Assembly: GCA_019750575.1 (NCBI GenBank)
Contig: JAIEOJ010000172.1
Location: forward strand, 1 to 40,867
Source: Rhodocyclaceae bacterium
GTDB taxonomy: Bacteria; Pseudomonadota; Gammaproteobacteria; Burkholderiales; Rhodocyclaceae
Direction of reading: 5' to 3'
Length of the DNA stretch: 40,867 bases
Positions within the stretch are counted from its first letter, which is position 1, and each line of letters opens with the position of its first letter. A program made the translations under genes and the position numbers. Below, piece after piece: positions 19,116-27,653 of this stretch. The notes beneath the pieces are model-generated. The model ran no database searches and was not told the origin of the DNA. It worked only from the letters and a program-made list of their open reading frames with translations.

Positions 19116-20048
19116 TTAACCCTTGTATGGCTCGACTCGGGCCTTGATCAGGCCGGTGTCGTAGGCGGCGTCAAACCAGTCCTTGAGCCATTGCTGATGG
19201 GTCGCGCCGAACTCGATCCGGGCATCCCCGGCTTTCTTCACACCCTTGAACAGGGGGTTCTCGGCGGTGATTTCGCGCACGATGCGCGGGTCGAGGCGCA
19301 GGCGTTCGCCAAACCAGGCGGCGGCTTGCTCGTCGTTGTTGGCAATGTAGGCGACGGCATCGCGCAGCGTGCCTTCCAGCCTGGCACGAGCGCCCGGATG
19401 CTTGGCCAGATAGTCATTGCGGGCGACGACCAGGAAGTGGTGCGGCCAGGTCTGCAGATTGCGCGCGCCCTGCTCGACCAGCTTCAGCACCTGCGGCTGG
19501 CGGATCACGGCGGCGTCGGCCAGGTTCTGGCTCAGCACCAGCTGCAGGTCGTTCGGCTGCAGATTGATCAGGGTGTAATCGGTGGCCGGATTGAGGCCCA
19601 GCTTCCTGATCGAGCGCAGCAGGTCGAGATGCGAGTCGCTGCCGAAGGACAGTGCGATGCGCTTGCCCTTGAGGTCGGCGAGTGAGGCGGCCGGGCTGTC
19701 CTTGTTCACCAGCAGCGAATAACTGGAGTGGCCGAGATTGGCGATCACCGTCACCGTGCCCGGCTGCTTGAGCAGATAGGTGGTCAGCGGCTGGTAGCTC
19801 GACACCACCACATCGACATTGCCCGAGGCCAGCGCCTCGAACATGGGCGGGCCGTTCTGGAAGAAGGTGTACTCGGCGGCGAGGCCGTTCTTCTTGGCGA
19901 GGCCGGCCTTGTCGGCGACGACGGGAATCTGGCCGTTGAGTGCGGCGGGATAGGCGAAGCGCACCGGCACTTCCTGCGCGGAGACGCTGGAGACAAGGCC
20001 GGTTAAGGCGAGTAGTGCGGCGACAAGCTTGGCGGATGTGAGTTTCAT
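19116..20048 (-). CDS. ABC transporter substrate-binding protein (sulfonate/taurine type), importer 1
   Basis: Signal peptide MKLTSAKLVAALLALTGLVSSVSA; SsuA-like periplasmic binding domain. Confidence 0.87.
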   Translation of the reverse strand: MKLTSAKLVAALLALTGLVSSVSAQEVPVRFAYPAALNGQIPVVADKAGLAKKNGLAAEYTFFQNGPPMFEALASGNVDVVVSSYQPLTTYLLKQPGTVTVIANLGHSSYSLLVNKDSPAASLADLKGKRIALSFGSDSHLDLLRSIRKLGLNPATDYTLINLQPNDLQLVLSQNLADAAVIRQPQVLKLVEQGARNLQTWPHHFLVVARNDYLAKHPGARARLEGTLRDAVAYIANNDEQAAAWFGERLRLDPRIVREITAENPLFKGVKKAGDARIEFGATHQQWLKDWFDAAYDTGLIKARVEPYKG

Positions 20049-20057
20049 GGTTTTTCC

Positions 20058-20825
20058 TTAGCGTTGGGGTTTCTGCCAGGGCAGGACGAAGCGTTCGGCA
20101 TAGCTGAGCGAGGCGGTCATGAGTGCGCCCAGCACGCCGATGGTGAACATGCCGACCAGCACATGGCTGGTTTCCAGATTGATGCGGCTGGCCTGGATCA
20201 GATAGCCGAGGCCCGATTGCGCGGCGATCAGTTCGGCCGTGACCACGGCCATCCAAGACTGGCCGAGGCCGATGCGCAGGCCGGTCCAGATCGAGGGCAG
20301 GGCCGAGGGCAGATAGACCGAGCGCAGCAGGCGCCAGCGTCCGGCGCCGAGAAAGCGCGCTGCATGGACATGGCGTTGTTCGACCGCAATACCGCCGGCG
20401 AAGGCATTGAGGAAGATCGGAAAGAAGGCGGCCAGCGCGGTGATGAAATAGCTGGGCTTGTCGCCGATGCCGAACCACAGGATCGCAAGCGGAATCCAGG
20501 CAATCGGCGGAATCGGGCGCAGCAACGAGACGATGGGCAGCAGCAGGCGGCGCAGCGGCAGCAGGAAGGCCATCAGCAGCGCTAGCGGTACCGCCAGCGC
20601 CGCGGCGATGAAGAAGCCGACGAAGACGCGCTTTAGACTGGCGCCAATGTCGCCGACCAGGGTGCCGGCGGCGAACAGCTCGGCAATGCTGTGCGCGACC
20701 GCGAACGGCGACGGTAGCAGCACCGCATTGCCCATCCAGGCCGCGGCCAGCCACCAGACCGACAGCAGCAGCGTCAGGCTGACGGCGACCCAGCCGGTGG
20801 CAAGGACGAGACGGCGCAGCTTCAT
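20058..20825 (-). CDS. ABC transporter permease (sulfonate/taurine type), importer 1
   Basis: SsuC-like permease loop AARFLGAGRWRLLRSVYLPSALPSIWTGLRIGLGQSWMAVV. Confidence 0.88.
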   Translation of the reverse strand: MKLRRLVLATGWVAVSLTLLLSVWWLAAAWMGNAVLLPSPFAVAHSIAELFAAGTLVGDIGASLKRVFVGFFIAAALAVPLALLMAFLLPLRRLLLPIVSLLRPIPPIAWIPLAILWFGIGDKPSYFITALAAFFPIFLNAFAGGIAVEQRHVHAARFLGAGRWRLLRSVYLPSALPSIWTGLRIGLGQSWMAVVTAELIAAQSGLGYLIQASRINLETSHVLVGMFTIGVLGALMTASLSYAERFVLPWQKPQR

Positions 20826-21706
20826 TGGTTGAACACCTTGAGGCTTTCCTCGCGGATCAGGCCGAGGAGTTGCTGACGCAGGCCGATGAAGGCCTGGTCC
20901 TGCAGGCGCCGGCCAGGTACATCGAGCTGGGCATTGACGTCGATCACGGCCTTGAGCGTGCCCGGATTGACGCTCATCACCACGATGCGGTCGGCCAGCA
21001 GCAGGGCCTCGTCAATATCATGCGTGACGAAGATCACCGTCGGTTGCAGCCCGACGCGCAGGCGCAGCACTTCCTCCTGCATGATGCTGCGCGTTTGTGC
21101 ATCGAGTGCGCCGAAAGGCTCGTCCATAAGCAGCACGCCGGGCTGGGTGGCCAGCGCACGCGCAATCGCCACGCGCTGCTGCATGCCGCCGGACAGCGTG
21201 GCCGGCCACGCGTCGGCAAAATCATCGAGCCCGACCAGCTTGAGGAAGCGCCGTGCAATCTCTTCGGGCGCCACGAAGCCGAGTGCACGCGGCCCGAAGG
21301 CCACGTTGTCCAACACTGTCATCCAGGCAAACAGCGAATGCTGCTGGAACACCACATTGCACGCCGGCGTCGGCTCGCGCACGAGCTGGCCGTCGATGCT
21401 GGCCGAACCCGACGACGGTTGCAGCATGCCGCCGATCACATTCAGCAAGGTGGTCTTGCCGCAGCCCGAGGGGCCGACCAGGGCGACGAACTCGCCCGGC
21501 GCCACGTCGAGACTGACGTCGCGCACGGCATATTCATGCCGGCCGCGGGCAAAGGTCACGCTGACCTTGCGCAGGCTGATGGCGCCGCGTGGGCCCTTGC
21601 CGACGGCCTGCAGGCCGGCCTCGTCGCGCGCCTGCTGGGGCAAGCCGACCGGCTGCAGCGATGCCGGCGGGGCGATGGCGGAAGTGCTGTGGCCGAGGAT
21701 GAGCAT
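20822..21706 (-). CDS. ABC transporter ATP-binding protein (sulfonate/taurine type), importer 1
   Basis: [31 protein letters not shown]; overlaps neighbouring genes. Confidence 0.9.
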   Translation of the reverse strand: MLILGHSTSAIAPPASLQPVGLPQQARDEAGLQAVGKGPRGAISLRKVSVTFARGRHEYAVRDVSLDVAPGEFVALVGPSGCGKTTLLNVIGGMLQPSSGSASIDGQLVREPTPACNVVFQQHSLFAWMTVLDNVAFGPRALGFVAPEEIARRFLKLVGLDDFADAWPATLSGGMQQRVAIARALATQPGVLLMDEPFGALDAQTRSIMQEEVLRLRVGLQPTVIFVTHDIDEALLLADRIVVMSVNPGTLKAVIDVNAQLDVPGRRLQDQAFIGLRQQLLGLIREESLKVFNQ

Positions 21707-22860
21707 CAGAGCACCACGCGATCCGAGACGTAGCGACGCTTGATGCCCAGGTATTCCTTCCAGCGGCGCGGCGCGCGCTGGCCGGTCACCAGTTCCTCGT
21801 CGGCATGGCCGAGCGGGAAGTGGCGCGGCGCCGTGTCCTTACTCCAGAGCCCGGCGCGACGACGCTCCTCGCGCTGATCTACGAGCCAGTCGTTGTAGCT
21901 CTCGTAGACGATGTGGCCGTCCTCGGCATCGATGGTGGCGGCGCGGGTGCGGCCGTCGAGTTCGCGGTAGCGCTCGACTTCGGCATCCGACAGGGCCAGA
22001 GGTTCGACATCATTCTTGTAGCCGGCGTTTTCCAGCTCGCGCCCGGCGACCCAGGCGAAAATGCGCTGGTCGCGCAGGCTCAGCAGGTTCTTGTAGATGC
22101 CGATGTACTGCGTCGAGGCCGGTCCGCCCAGGGGCGCATGGTCGCGCTGCTGGCCGCGCTTCTGCGCGATTTCGCCCTCATGGAACTTGAGCATGCCGGG
22201 GTCGTATTCCTCGCCGAGGAAATCGGTGACGCCGCGCAACACGCCTTCCGGGTCATGCACCAGGGCTTCATAGGAAACGTCGAGCCACTGATCCTTGGGC
22301 AGCTTCTCGCGCCATTCCTCGACGGCATTCTGCGAACGCTTCCAGACATAGGCGGCCGCATGGATATTGGTCGGGCCGAACGAGGATTCCAGATAGTCGG
22401 CGCTGGCGTCGCGGCCGTCGCGGGTGATGAAGATGAATTGGGCGTTGGGGAAGTCCTCAAGGATTTCCTTGACGAAGAACAGGTTGTAGGGCGTCTTCTC
22501 GCCCCAGCGCGGCTTGCCCACATGTTCGGCGTACTTGCCCAGCAGTGCGGCGAACAGCCCTTCGAAGGTTTGAGTTTCGGCGCGGGCGATGATTTCATCG
22601 ACGATGGTCGCCGGATTGACGGGCAAGCCCCAGAACGGCGTCTTCAGGCCGAACACCATTTCGCTGGCCAGGGTGCGGAAGTTCTTCGCATCGCCGAGGT
22701 CGCCGTAGGTATGCAGATAGGGGCGGAAGCGCGGGTAGTACCAGACCACCTCGGGCACGGCCAGGCGCTTGTGGAAGCCGAGCATGGCCATCAGCAGCGT
22801 GGTGCCGGAGCGCTCGGCGCCGAGCACGAAGATGGGGCATTCTTTCAGATTCAGACTCAT
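21706..22860 (-). CDS. Sulfotransferase-family protein (PAPS-type)
   Basis: 5'-phosphosulfate loop-like LGAERSGTTLLMAML and 3'-phosphate motif-like FITRDGRDASADYLESS. Confidence 0.85.
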   Translation of the reverse strand: MSLNLKECPIFVLGAERSGTTLLMAMLGFHKRLAVPEVVWYYPRFRPYLHTYGDLGDAKNFRTLASEMVFGLKTPFWGLPVNPATIVDEIIARAETQTFEGLFAALLGKYAEHVGKPRWGEKTPYNLFFVKEILEDFPNAQFIFITRDGRDASADYLESSFGPTNIHAAAYVWKRSQNAVEEWREKLPKDQWLDVSYEALVHDPEGVLRGVTDFLGEEYDPGMLKFHEGEIAQKRGQQRDHAPLGGPASTQYIGIYKNLLSLRDQRIFAWVAGRELENAGYKNDVEPLALSDAEVERYRELDGRTRAATIDAEDGHIVYESYNDWLVDQREERRRAGLWSKDTAPRHFPLGHADEELVTGQRAPRRWKEYLGIKRRYVSDRVVL

Positions 22861-22875
22861 GGGTTCTCCTTGTGG

Positions 22876-24642
22876 TCAGGCTGCGGCCGCGTGGTCGCGG
22901 GCAGCGGTGGTGTCGTTGTTCTTGTGGATGCGCAGGCGGTTGTAGGCCTGGCCTTCCTCGGTATCGATGGCGATCGAGTAGGGTTCGATCTCCTGCTTGC
23001 GGTGTGCAATCACGCCCTTGTCGTTCTTGTAGAGCTCGGTATGCACAAACCATTCGGCGTCGTTGCGCTGCGGGTGATCGACGCGGTAGTGATACAGACC
23101 CCAGCGGCTTTCGGTGCGGTAAAGCGAGGCGCGCGCGGCCATTTCGGCGCAGTCGTGGATGAAGCCGACTTCGGCGGCGCGCATCAGCTCGTGCGGATTG
23201 CGCGCATGCAGCTGCTCGATGTCCTCGGCAATTTCGGCGAAGCGGTTGAGCGCGATCTCGTAGCGCTTGGTGACCTTGGGCGGTTGCAGGTAGTCGTTCA
23301 CAAAGCGGCGCAGCTTGTACTCGACCTGGGCCGGCGGCAGGCCGCTGTCGCGCAATAGCGGCGCGAAGATGCGCGCCCGTTCCTGCTCCACCTGCGCCGC
23401 ATCGGCGGCCGGCAGTTCGCGCGCGCTGGCGTAGGCGGCGGCATTGCTGCCGGCGAACCAGCCGTAAGTGAAGGCGCCCAGCATGTAGTTGTGCGGCACC
23501 GCCGCCAGGTCGCCGGCGGCGTAGAGGCCGGGCACGCTGGTTTCGGCCTTGCTGTTCACATACACGCCGGAGGCGCTGTGACCGGAACAGAAGCCGATTT
23601 CGGAGATGTGCATCTCGATCATCTGCTCGCGGTAGTCGGTGCCGCGTCGCGCATGGAACTGGCCGCGGCTTGGCCGCTCGTTGCTGTGCAGGATGGTCTC
23701 GATGTTCTGGATGGTTTCTTCGGCGAGGTGATTCAGCTTTAGGAAGACCGGCCCGTTGCCGCTCTGCAGCTCCTGGTAGAACTCCCACATCATCTGCCCG
23801 CTCCAGTAGTCGCACTCGATGAAGCGCTCGCCCTTGTTGTTGGCGGTAAAGCCGCCGAGCGGGCCGGTGACGTAGGCGCAGGCCGGACCGTTATAGTCCT
23901 TGATCAGCGGATTGATCTGGTAGCACTCGAGATTGCGCAGTGCGGCGCCGGCGTGATACGCCATCGAGTAGCCGTCGCCGGCATTGGTCGGGTTTTCGTA
24001 GGTGCCCATCAGATAGCCCGAGGCGGGCAGGCCGAGGCGGCCGGCGGCACCGGTGGACAGGATCACCGCCTTGGCACGGATCACATAGAAGTCGGCGGTG
24101 CGGCAGTCGAAGCCGAGCACGCCGGCGATGGCGCCGTTCTCGTCAGTCAGCAGGCGCGTGGCGACGACGCGGTTGGTGATGGCGACGCGGGCGCGCTTGA
24201 GCTGGCGGTAGAGCACCTTCTTGACGTTGTGGCCTTCAGGCATGGGCAGCACATAGGTGCCCATGTGATGGACCTTCTTCATGGCGTAGTCGCCGGTCAG
24301 GTCCTTTTCGAACTTGACGCCCCAGCGATCGAGTTCCTCGATGGTGCTGTAGCTGTGTTGGGCATAGGCGTACACCGTCGACTGATCGACGATGCCGTCA
24401 TTGGCGATGGTGATTTCCTTGGTGTACTGCTCGGGCGTGGCGAAGCCCGGCACGACGGCGTTGTTGAGACCATCCATGCCCATGGAAATGGCGCCGCTGC
24501 GCTTGACGTTGGCCTTCTCCAGCAACAGCACTTTCAATTGCGGGTTTGCTTCTTTTGCCTTGACGGCGGCCATCGGCCCGGCGGTGCCGCCGCCGACGAC
24601 CACGATGTCGTATTCGAGGGTATGGGTTTGTGGCGTAGTCAT
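22876..24642 (-). CDS. FAD-dependent oxidoreductase, adenylylsulfate reductase alpha (AprA)-like / fumarate reductase superfamily
   Basis: GGGTAGPMAAVKA FAD motif, EKANVKRSGAISMGMDGLNN, SGHSASGVYVN, PGLYAAGDLA, C-terminal ESRWGLYHYRVDHPQRNDAEW typical of the AprA branch. Confidence 0.85.
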   Translation of the reverse strand: MTTPQTHTLEYDIVVVGGGTAGPMAAVKAKEANPQLKVLLLEKANVKRSGAISMGMDGLNNAVVPGFATPEQYTKEITIANDGIVDQSTVYAYAQHSYSTIEELDRWGVKFEKDLTGDYAMKKVHHMGTYVLPMPEGHNVKKVLYRQLKRARVAITNRVVATRLLTDENGAIAGVLGFDCRTADFYVIRAKAVILSTGAAGRLGLPASGYLMGTYENPTNAGDGYSMAYHAGAALRNLECYQINPLIKDYNGPACAYVTGPLGGFTANNKGERFIECDYWSGQMMWEFYQELQSGNGPVFLKLNHLAEETIQNIETILHSNERPSRGQFHARRGTDYREQMIEMHISEIGFCSGHSASGVYVNSKAETSVPGLYAAGDLAAVPHNYMLGAFTYGWFAGSNAAAYASARELPAADAAQVEQERARIFAPLLRDSGLPPAQVEYKLRRFVNDYLQPPKVTKRYEIALNRFAEIAEDIEQLHARNPHELMRAAEVGFIHDCAEMAARASLYRTESRWGLYHYRVDHPQRNDAEWFVHTELYKNDKGVIAHRKQEIEPYSIAIDTEEGQAYNRLRIHKNNDTTAARDHAAAA

Positions 24643-24651
24643 GCGGCTCCT

Positions 24652-25419
24652 TTATCCTTGGTGCTGGCGGTCGATACGGAAGCGGTACTGGAAGGCATCG
24701 CCGCGGTAATAGAGATGTTCGTAGTCGAGAGGACGGCCATTGCGGTCGTGGGTCAGGCGTTCGATGCGCAGCACCGGCGCGCCGTCTTCGATGCGCAGTG
24801 CTTCGACCAGTTCGTCATCGGCGAGGATGGATTCGATGCTCAGATCGGCGTGGCCGAGGGCGATGCCGCAGTCGTTCTCGATGATCAGGAAGATGTCGCG
24901 GGTGACCAGGTCAGCGCTTTCCAGCGCGCGGCCGATGTCTTCCGTCACCCAGGTGATTTCCAGCGACAGCGGCTGGCGGTTGAGGTAACGCACGCGGTGG
25001 ATCTCGGCCACCGTGTCGCCGACATTCACGCCGAGCTTTCTTGCCACCTTGTCTTCCGCAGGAATGAAACGCAGGCGGCGCAGATCGTTGACGATCTCGT
25101 AACCCATGGCGCTCATGGCTTCGGCAAAGCCCTGCAGGTGGGTGACGTTCTGGAAGGCTTTGGGCTTGGCGACGAAACTGCCCTTGCCGTGAATGCGGAA
25201 GATCAGGCCTTCCTTCTGCAGGTCGCCGAGTGCCTGGCGTACGGTGATGCGGCTGACGCCGAAGATGGCGCCGAGTTCGGCCTCCGATGGCATGCGGCTG
25301 TCCGGCGCATAGCTGCCGTCGAGAATGCGCGCGCGCAGCTGTTCGCGGATCTGGCGATGCAAGGGCGCTTCGTCGGTTGGCAGCAGCGCCGACAGGGCGG
25401 GGAATTCAGTCAGAGGCAT
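24652..25419 (-). CDS. GntR-family (HutC/UTRA) transcriptional regulator
   Basis: N-terminal wHTH RMPSEAELGAIFGVSRITVRQALGDLQKEGLIFRIHGKGSFV plus UTRA domain. Confidence 0.9.
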   Translation of the reverse strand: MPLTEFPALSALLPTDEAPLHRQIREQLRARILDGSYAPDSRMPSEAELGAIFGVSRITVRQALGDLQKEGLIFRIHGKGSFVAKPKAFQNVTHLQGFAEAMSAMGYEIVNDLRRLRFIPAEDKVARKLGVNVGDTVAEIHRVRYLNRQPLSLEITWVTEDIGRALESADLVTRDIFLIIENDCGIALGHADLSIESILADDELVEALRIEDGAPVLRIERLTHDRNGRPLDYEHLYYRGDAFQYRFRIDRQHQG

Positions 25420-25431
25420 GTCTTGTTCAAC

Positions 25432-25443
25432 TTGTTATGACAA
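25432..25443. promoter_or_regulatory. Candidate GntR operator
   Basis: TTGTTATGACAA dyad, flanked on the minus strand by ACAAGTTG direct repeats, starting 13 nt upstream of the gntR start codon. Confidence 0.5.
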
Positions 25444-25637
25444 CTTGTGAAGCAAGACTAGAGAAGCCTTCCCGGGCTGTGAACGATTTCTATCTGCTAA
25501 GGATTTTCAGGCGCCATGCATTTGCAAAGTGTGTTTCTGCATAAGCCAGGTTCTGTCATATCGACATAGAAAATTCATCGTTCTTTTTGCCTTTCTTCGC
25601 GCGTAGATTTTCATCATCAACACGCGGAGAAATTTTC

Positions 25638-26267
25638 ATGAACCCGTCCAGCTCGCATCTCGACATTCCATCGCTCATCATCCCCGGCCTGCATGGCAGC
25701 GGGGCTGCGCATTGGCAAAGCTGGTGGCAAGCGTCGGTACCGAACGCGCAGCGCGTGGAACAGGATGAGTGGAGTACGCCGGATATCGACGCCTGGAGCG
25801 ATTGCCTGCTCCAGGTCCTGGCGCAGCAAAGCCAACCGGTATGGCTGGTGGCGCACAGTTTCGGCTGCCTGGCCGCCGTGCATGCGATCGCGAAAATCGG
25901 TGCGGGAAACAAAATCAATGTTGCCGGCGCATTCCTGGTCGCTGCAGCGGACCCGGATCGGTTTGGCCTCGGCGAGAGACTCTTCCTGCGCAAGCTGCCA
26001 GTGCCGACAGCCCTGGTGGTGAGCTGCAATGATCCGTGGTTGCCAGAGAACAAGGCCTTGTGGCTGGGCGAACGCTGGGGCGCAGAAATATTTCCCATCG
26101 GCCCTGCCGGACATGTGAATACTGCCGCCGGCTTTGGACCATGGATAGAGGGGCTGGTGCTGTTCCGCGATTTTGTGCGCAGCAAGGGCGGCGCGGTTGT
26201 GCAAGAACGTCGCAGCGCACAACCGCCCTTGTTGCGCCAGGCCTGGCCTGTGATCGAATTCGCGTGA
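25638..26267 (+). CDS. RBBP9/YdeN-family serine hydrolase
   Basis: PSLIIPGLHGSGAAHWQSWW and nucleophile elbow VAHSFGCLA. Confidence 0.85.
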   Translation: MNPSSSHLDIPSLIIPGLHGSGAAHWQSWWQASVPNAQRVEQDEWSTPDIDAWSDCLLQVLAQQSQPVWLVAHSFGCLAAVHAIAKIGAGNKINVAGAFLVAAADPDRFGLGERLFLRKLPVPTALVVSCNDPWLPENKALWLGERWGAEIFPIGPAGHVNTAAGFGPWIEGLVLFRDFVRSKGGAVVQERRSAQPPLLRQAWPVIEFA

Positions 26268-26270
26268 GTT

Positions 26271-27434
26271 TCAACTGCGGCGTAGATACGCCTGCAGTTT
26301 GAAGCCCAGCGACAGTGCAATGAACACGCTGAGGGCAAATACCCAGCCGGACACTGCGCCGGCGCTTATGCCCGAGAGCAGCGTACCGATGGTGCAACCC
26401 AGGCCGATCATGCTGCCCCAGCCGAGTAATACCCCGCCGAAGAGACCACATGCGACATCGCGCAAGGTCGGCAGGCGCGGCGTAAACTGACCGGCCGCCA
26501 GGGCGGACGCAAAGCTGCCGGCGATCAGCGCCAGCACCAACGCACCGTTCGGCGTTAACAGCGCATCCTGAATGAGCGTCGCGCAGCCGCCCAGCGTATC
26601 GAGGCCGTCGAGCCGCGACGGCACCCAACCTTGTGCTTCACCGGCGCGGCGCGCGAGGCTGCCCAACGCCGAGGTCACGCCCAGCGGCTTGGTGCGTATG
26701 ATGATGAGCACGGCAAACAGGCCAACCGCAATGCCGCCGATCCAATAGGACCAGCGCCCCTCGAACAACCGGGCAATACCTTCGCGCAGCGTGGCGACCG
26801 GTGGTCGTAGCGCTTGTGGCGGCAGCGGCTTGCGCCACAGTAGCGCAGCCAGCACTGCCAATACGCCGAGCTGCAGCAGCAGCGCGCCGGCATAGCCGAG
26901 CTTCTGCGGTAGCCACAGGATGGGCGCTTCCGCAATCGTTGCGCTGTAAAAATGATTCCAGGTATTGAAGCCGAGCCCGAAACCGACGATTGCGCCGATC
27001 AATGCGAAGGGCGACACTGGCGCGCCCTCACCCAAGCGATACAGATGCGCGCTGATGCAGGAGCCGGAGATGACCATGCCGGCGCCGAAAGCAATACCGG
27101 CCAGTGCCAGTGCCCAACTCACCGGGCCGATATGCAGATCGGGTGGCAAACGCTCGGGCACAGGCAGCCAACTGCCGACCACCACCTGATAACCGATGCT
27201 GCCGACGGCCAGCGCCAGCAGGATGGCGAGCAGGCCGCGCGCATCGCCCTTGTCATGCCAGTCACGCGCGTGGCACAGGAAGCAGAAGCGTGTGCGCTGC
27301 AATACCACGCCGAGTGCGAGACCGAGCAAGGCCGAGAAGCTCAGCACGCGTCCGCCGGGAAAGCCAGAAAGTGAGAGCGCCCAGGCGATTCCGCCGGCGA
27401 GGATGAGAAGGGCGAGCCAGAATGTCTTGCGCAT
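26271..27434 (-). CDS. tsuA: YeeE/YedE-family transporter (thiosulfate importer TsuA-like)
   Basis: Multi-TM with conserved Cys motifs RFCFLCHARD, GSCISAHLYR, GLGCTIGTLLSG. Confidence 0.82.
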   Translation of the reverse strand: MRKTFWLALLILAGGIAWALSLSGFPGGRVLSFSALLGLALGVVLQRTRFCFLCHARDWHDKGDARGLLAILLALAVGSIGYQVVVGSWLPVPERLPPDLHIGPVSWALALAGIAFGAGMVISGSCISAHLYRLGEGAPVSPFALIGAIVGFGLGFNTWNHFYSATIAEAPILWLPQKLGYAGALLLQLGVLAVLAALLWRKPLPPQALRPPVATLREGIARLFEGRWSYWIGGIAVGLFAVLIIIRTKPLGVTSALGSLARRAGEAQGWVPSRLDGLDTLGGCATLIQDALLTPNGALVLALIAGSFASALAAGQFTPRLPTLRDVACGLFGGVLLGWGSMIGLGCTIGTLLSGISAGAVSGWVFALSVFIALSLGFKLQAYLRRS

Positions 27435-27444
27435 ATCGAATCCG

Positions 27445-27480
27445 AAAAAAAGGGAGACGGCCTGATGGGGCACGTCTCCC
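27445..27480 (-). terminator. Intrinsic terminator/attenuator upstream of tsuA
   Basis: Minus strand GGGAGACG-N13-CGTCTCCC followed by TTTTTTT, ending 10 nt before the tsuA ATG. Confidence 0.7.
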
Positions 27481-27653
27481 TGAACCTCTGGAGGAGAGGC
27501 CATGACACTAGAGGAGCTTGCAAGGCTGGCGTGGCAGACGCCAGGGAAAACCATGCAGCTGCCGCCAAATCCCGTTTGATGAAATGACCGTTCCGGATCA
27601 AATCGCAAAGCGATTTGGCGGGTTTCGAGCAAACGCGTTCGCGTTTGCGGTGC

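Noticed and set aside
21805-23358. 517-aa plus-strand ORF opposite the sulfotransferase and flavoprotein
   Set aside because: Antisense mirror ORF in a GC-rich operon; real proteins are on the minus strand.
23953-25440. 495-aa plus-strand ORF opposite the AprA-like and gntR genes
   Set aside because: Antisense mirror ORF without domain features.
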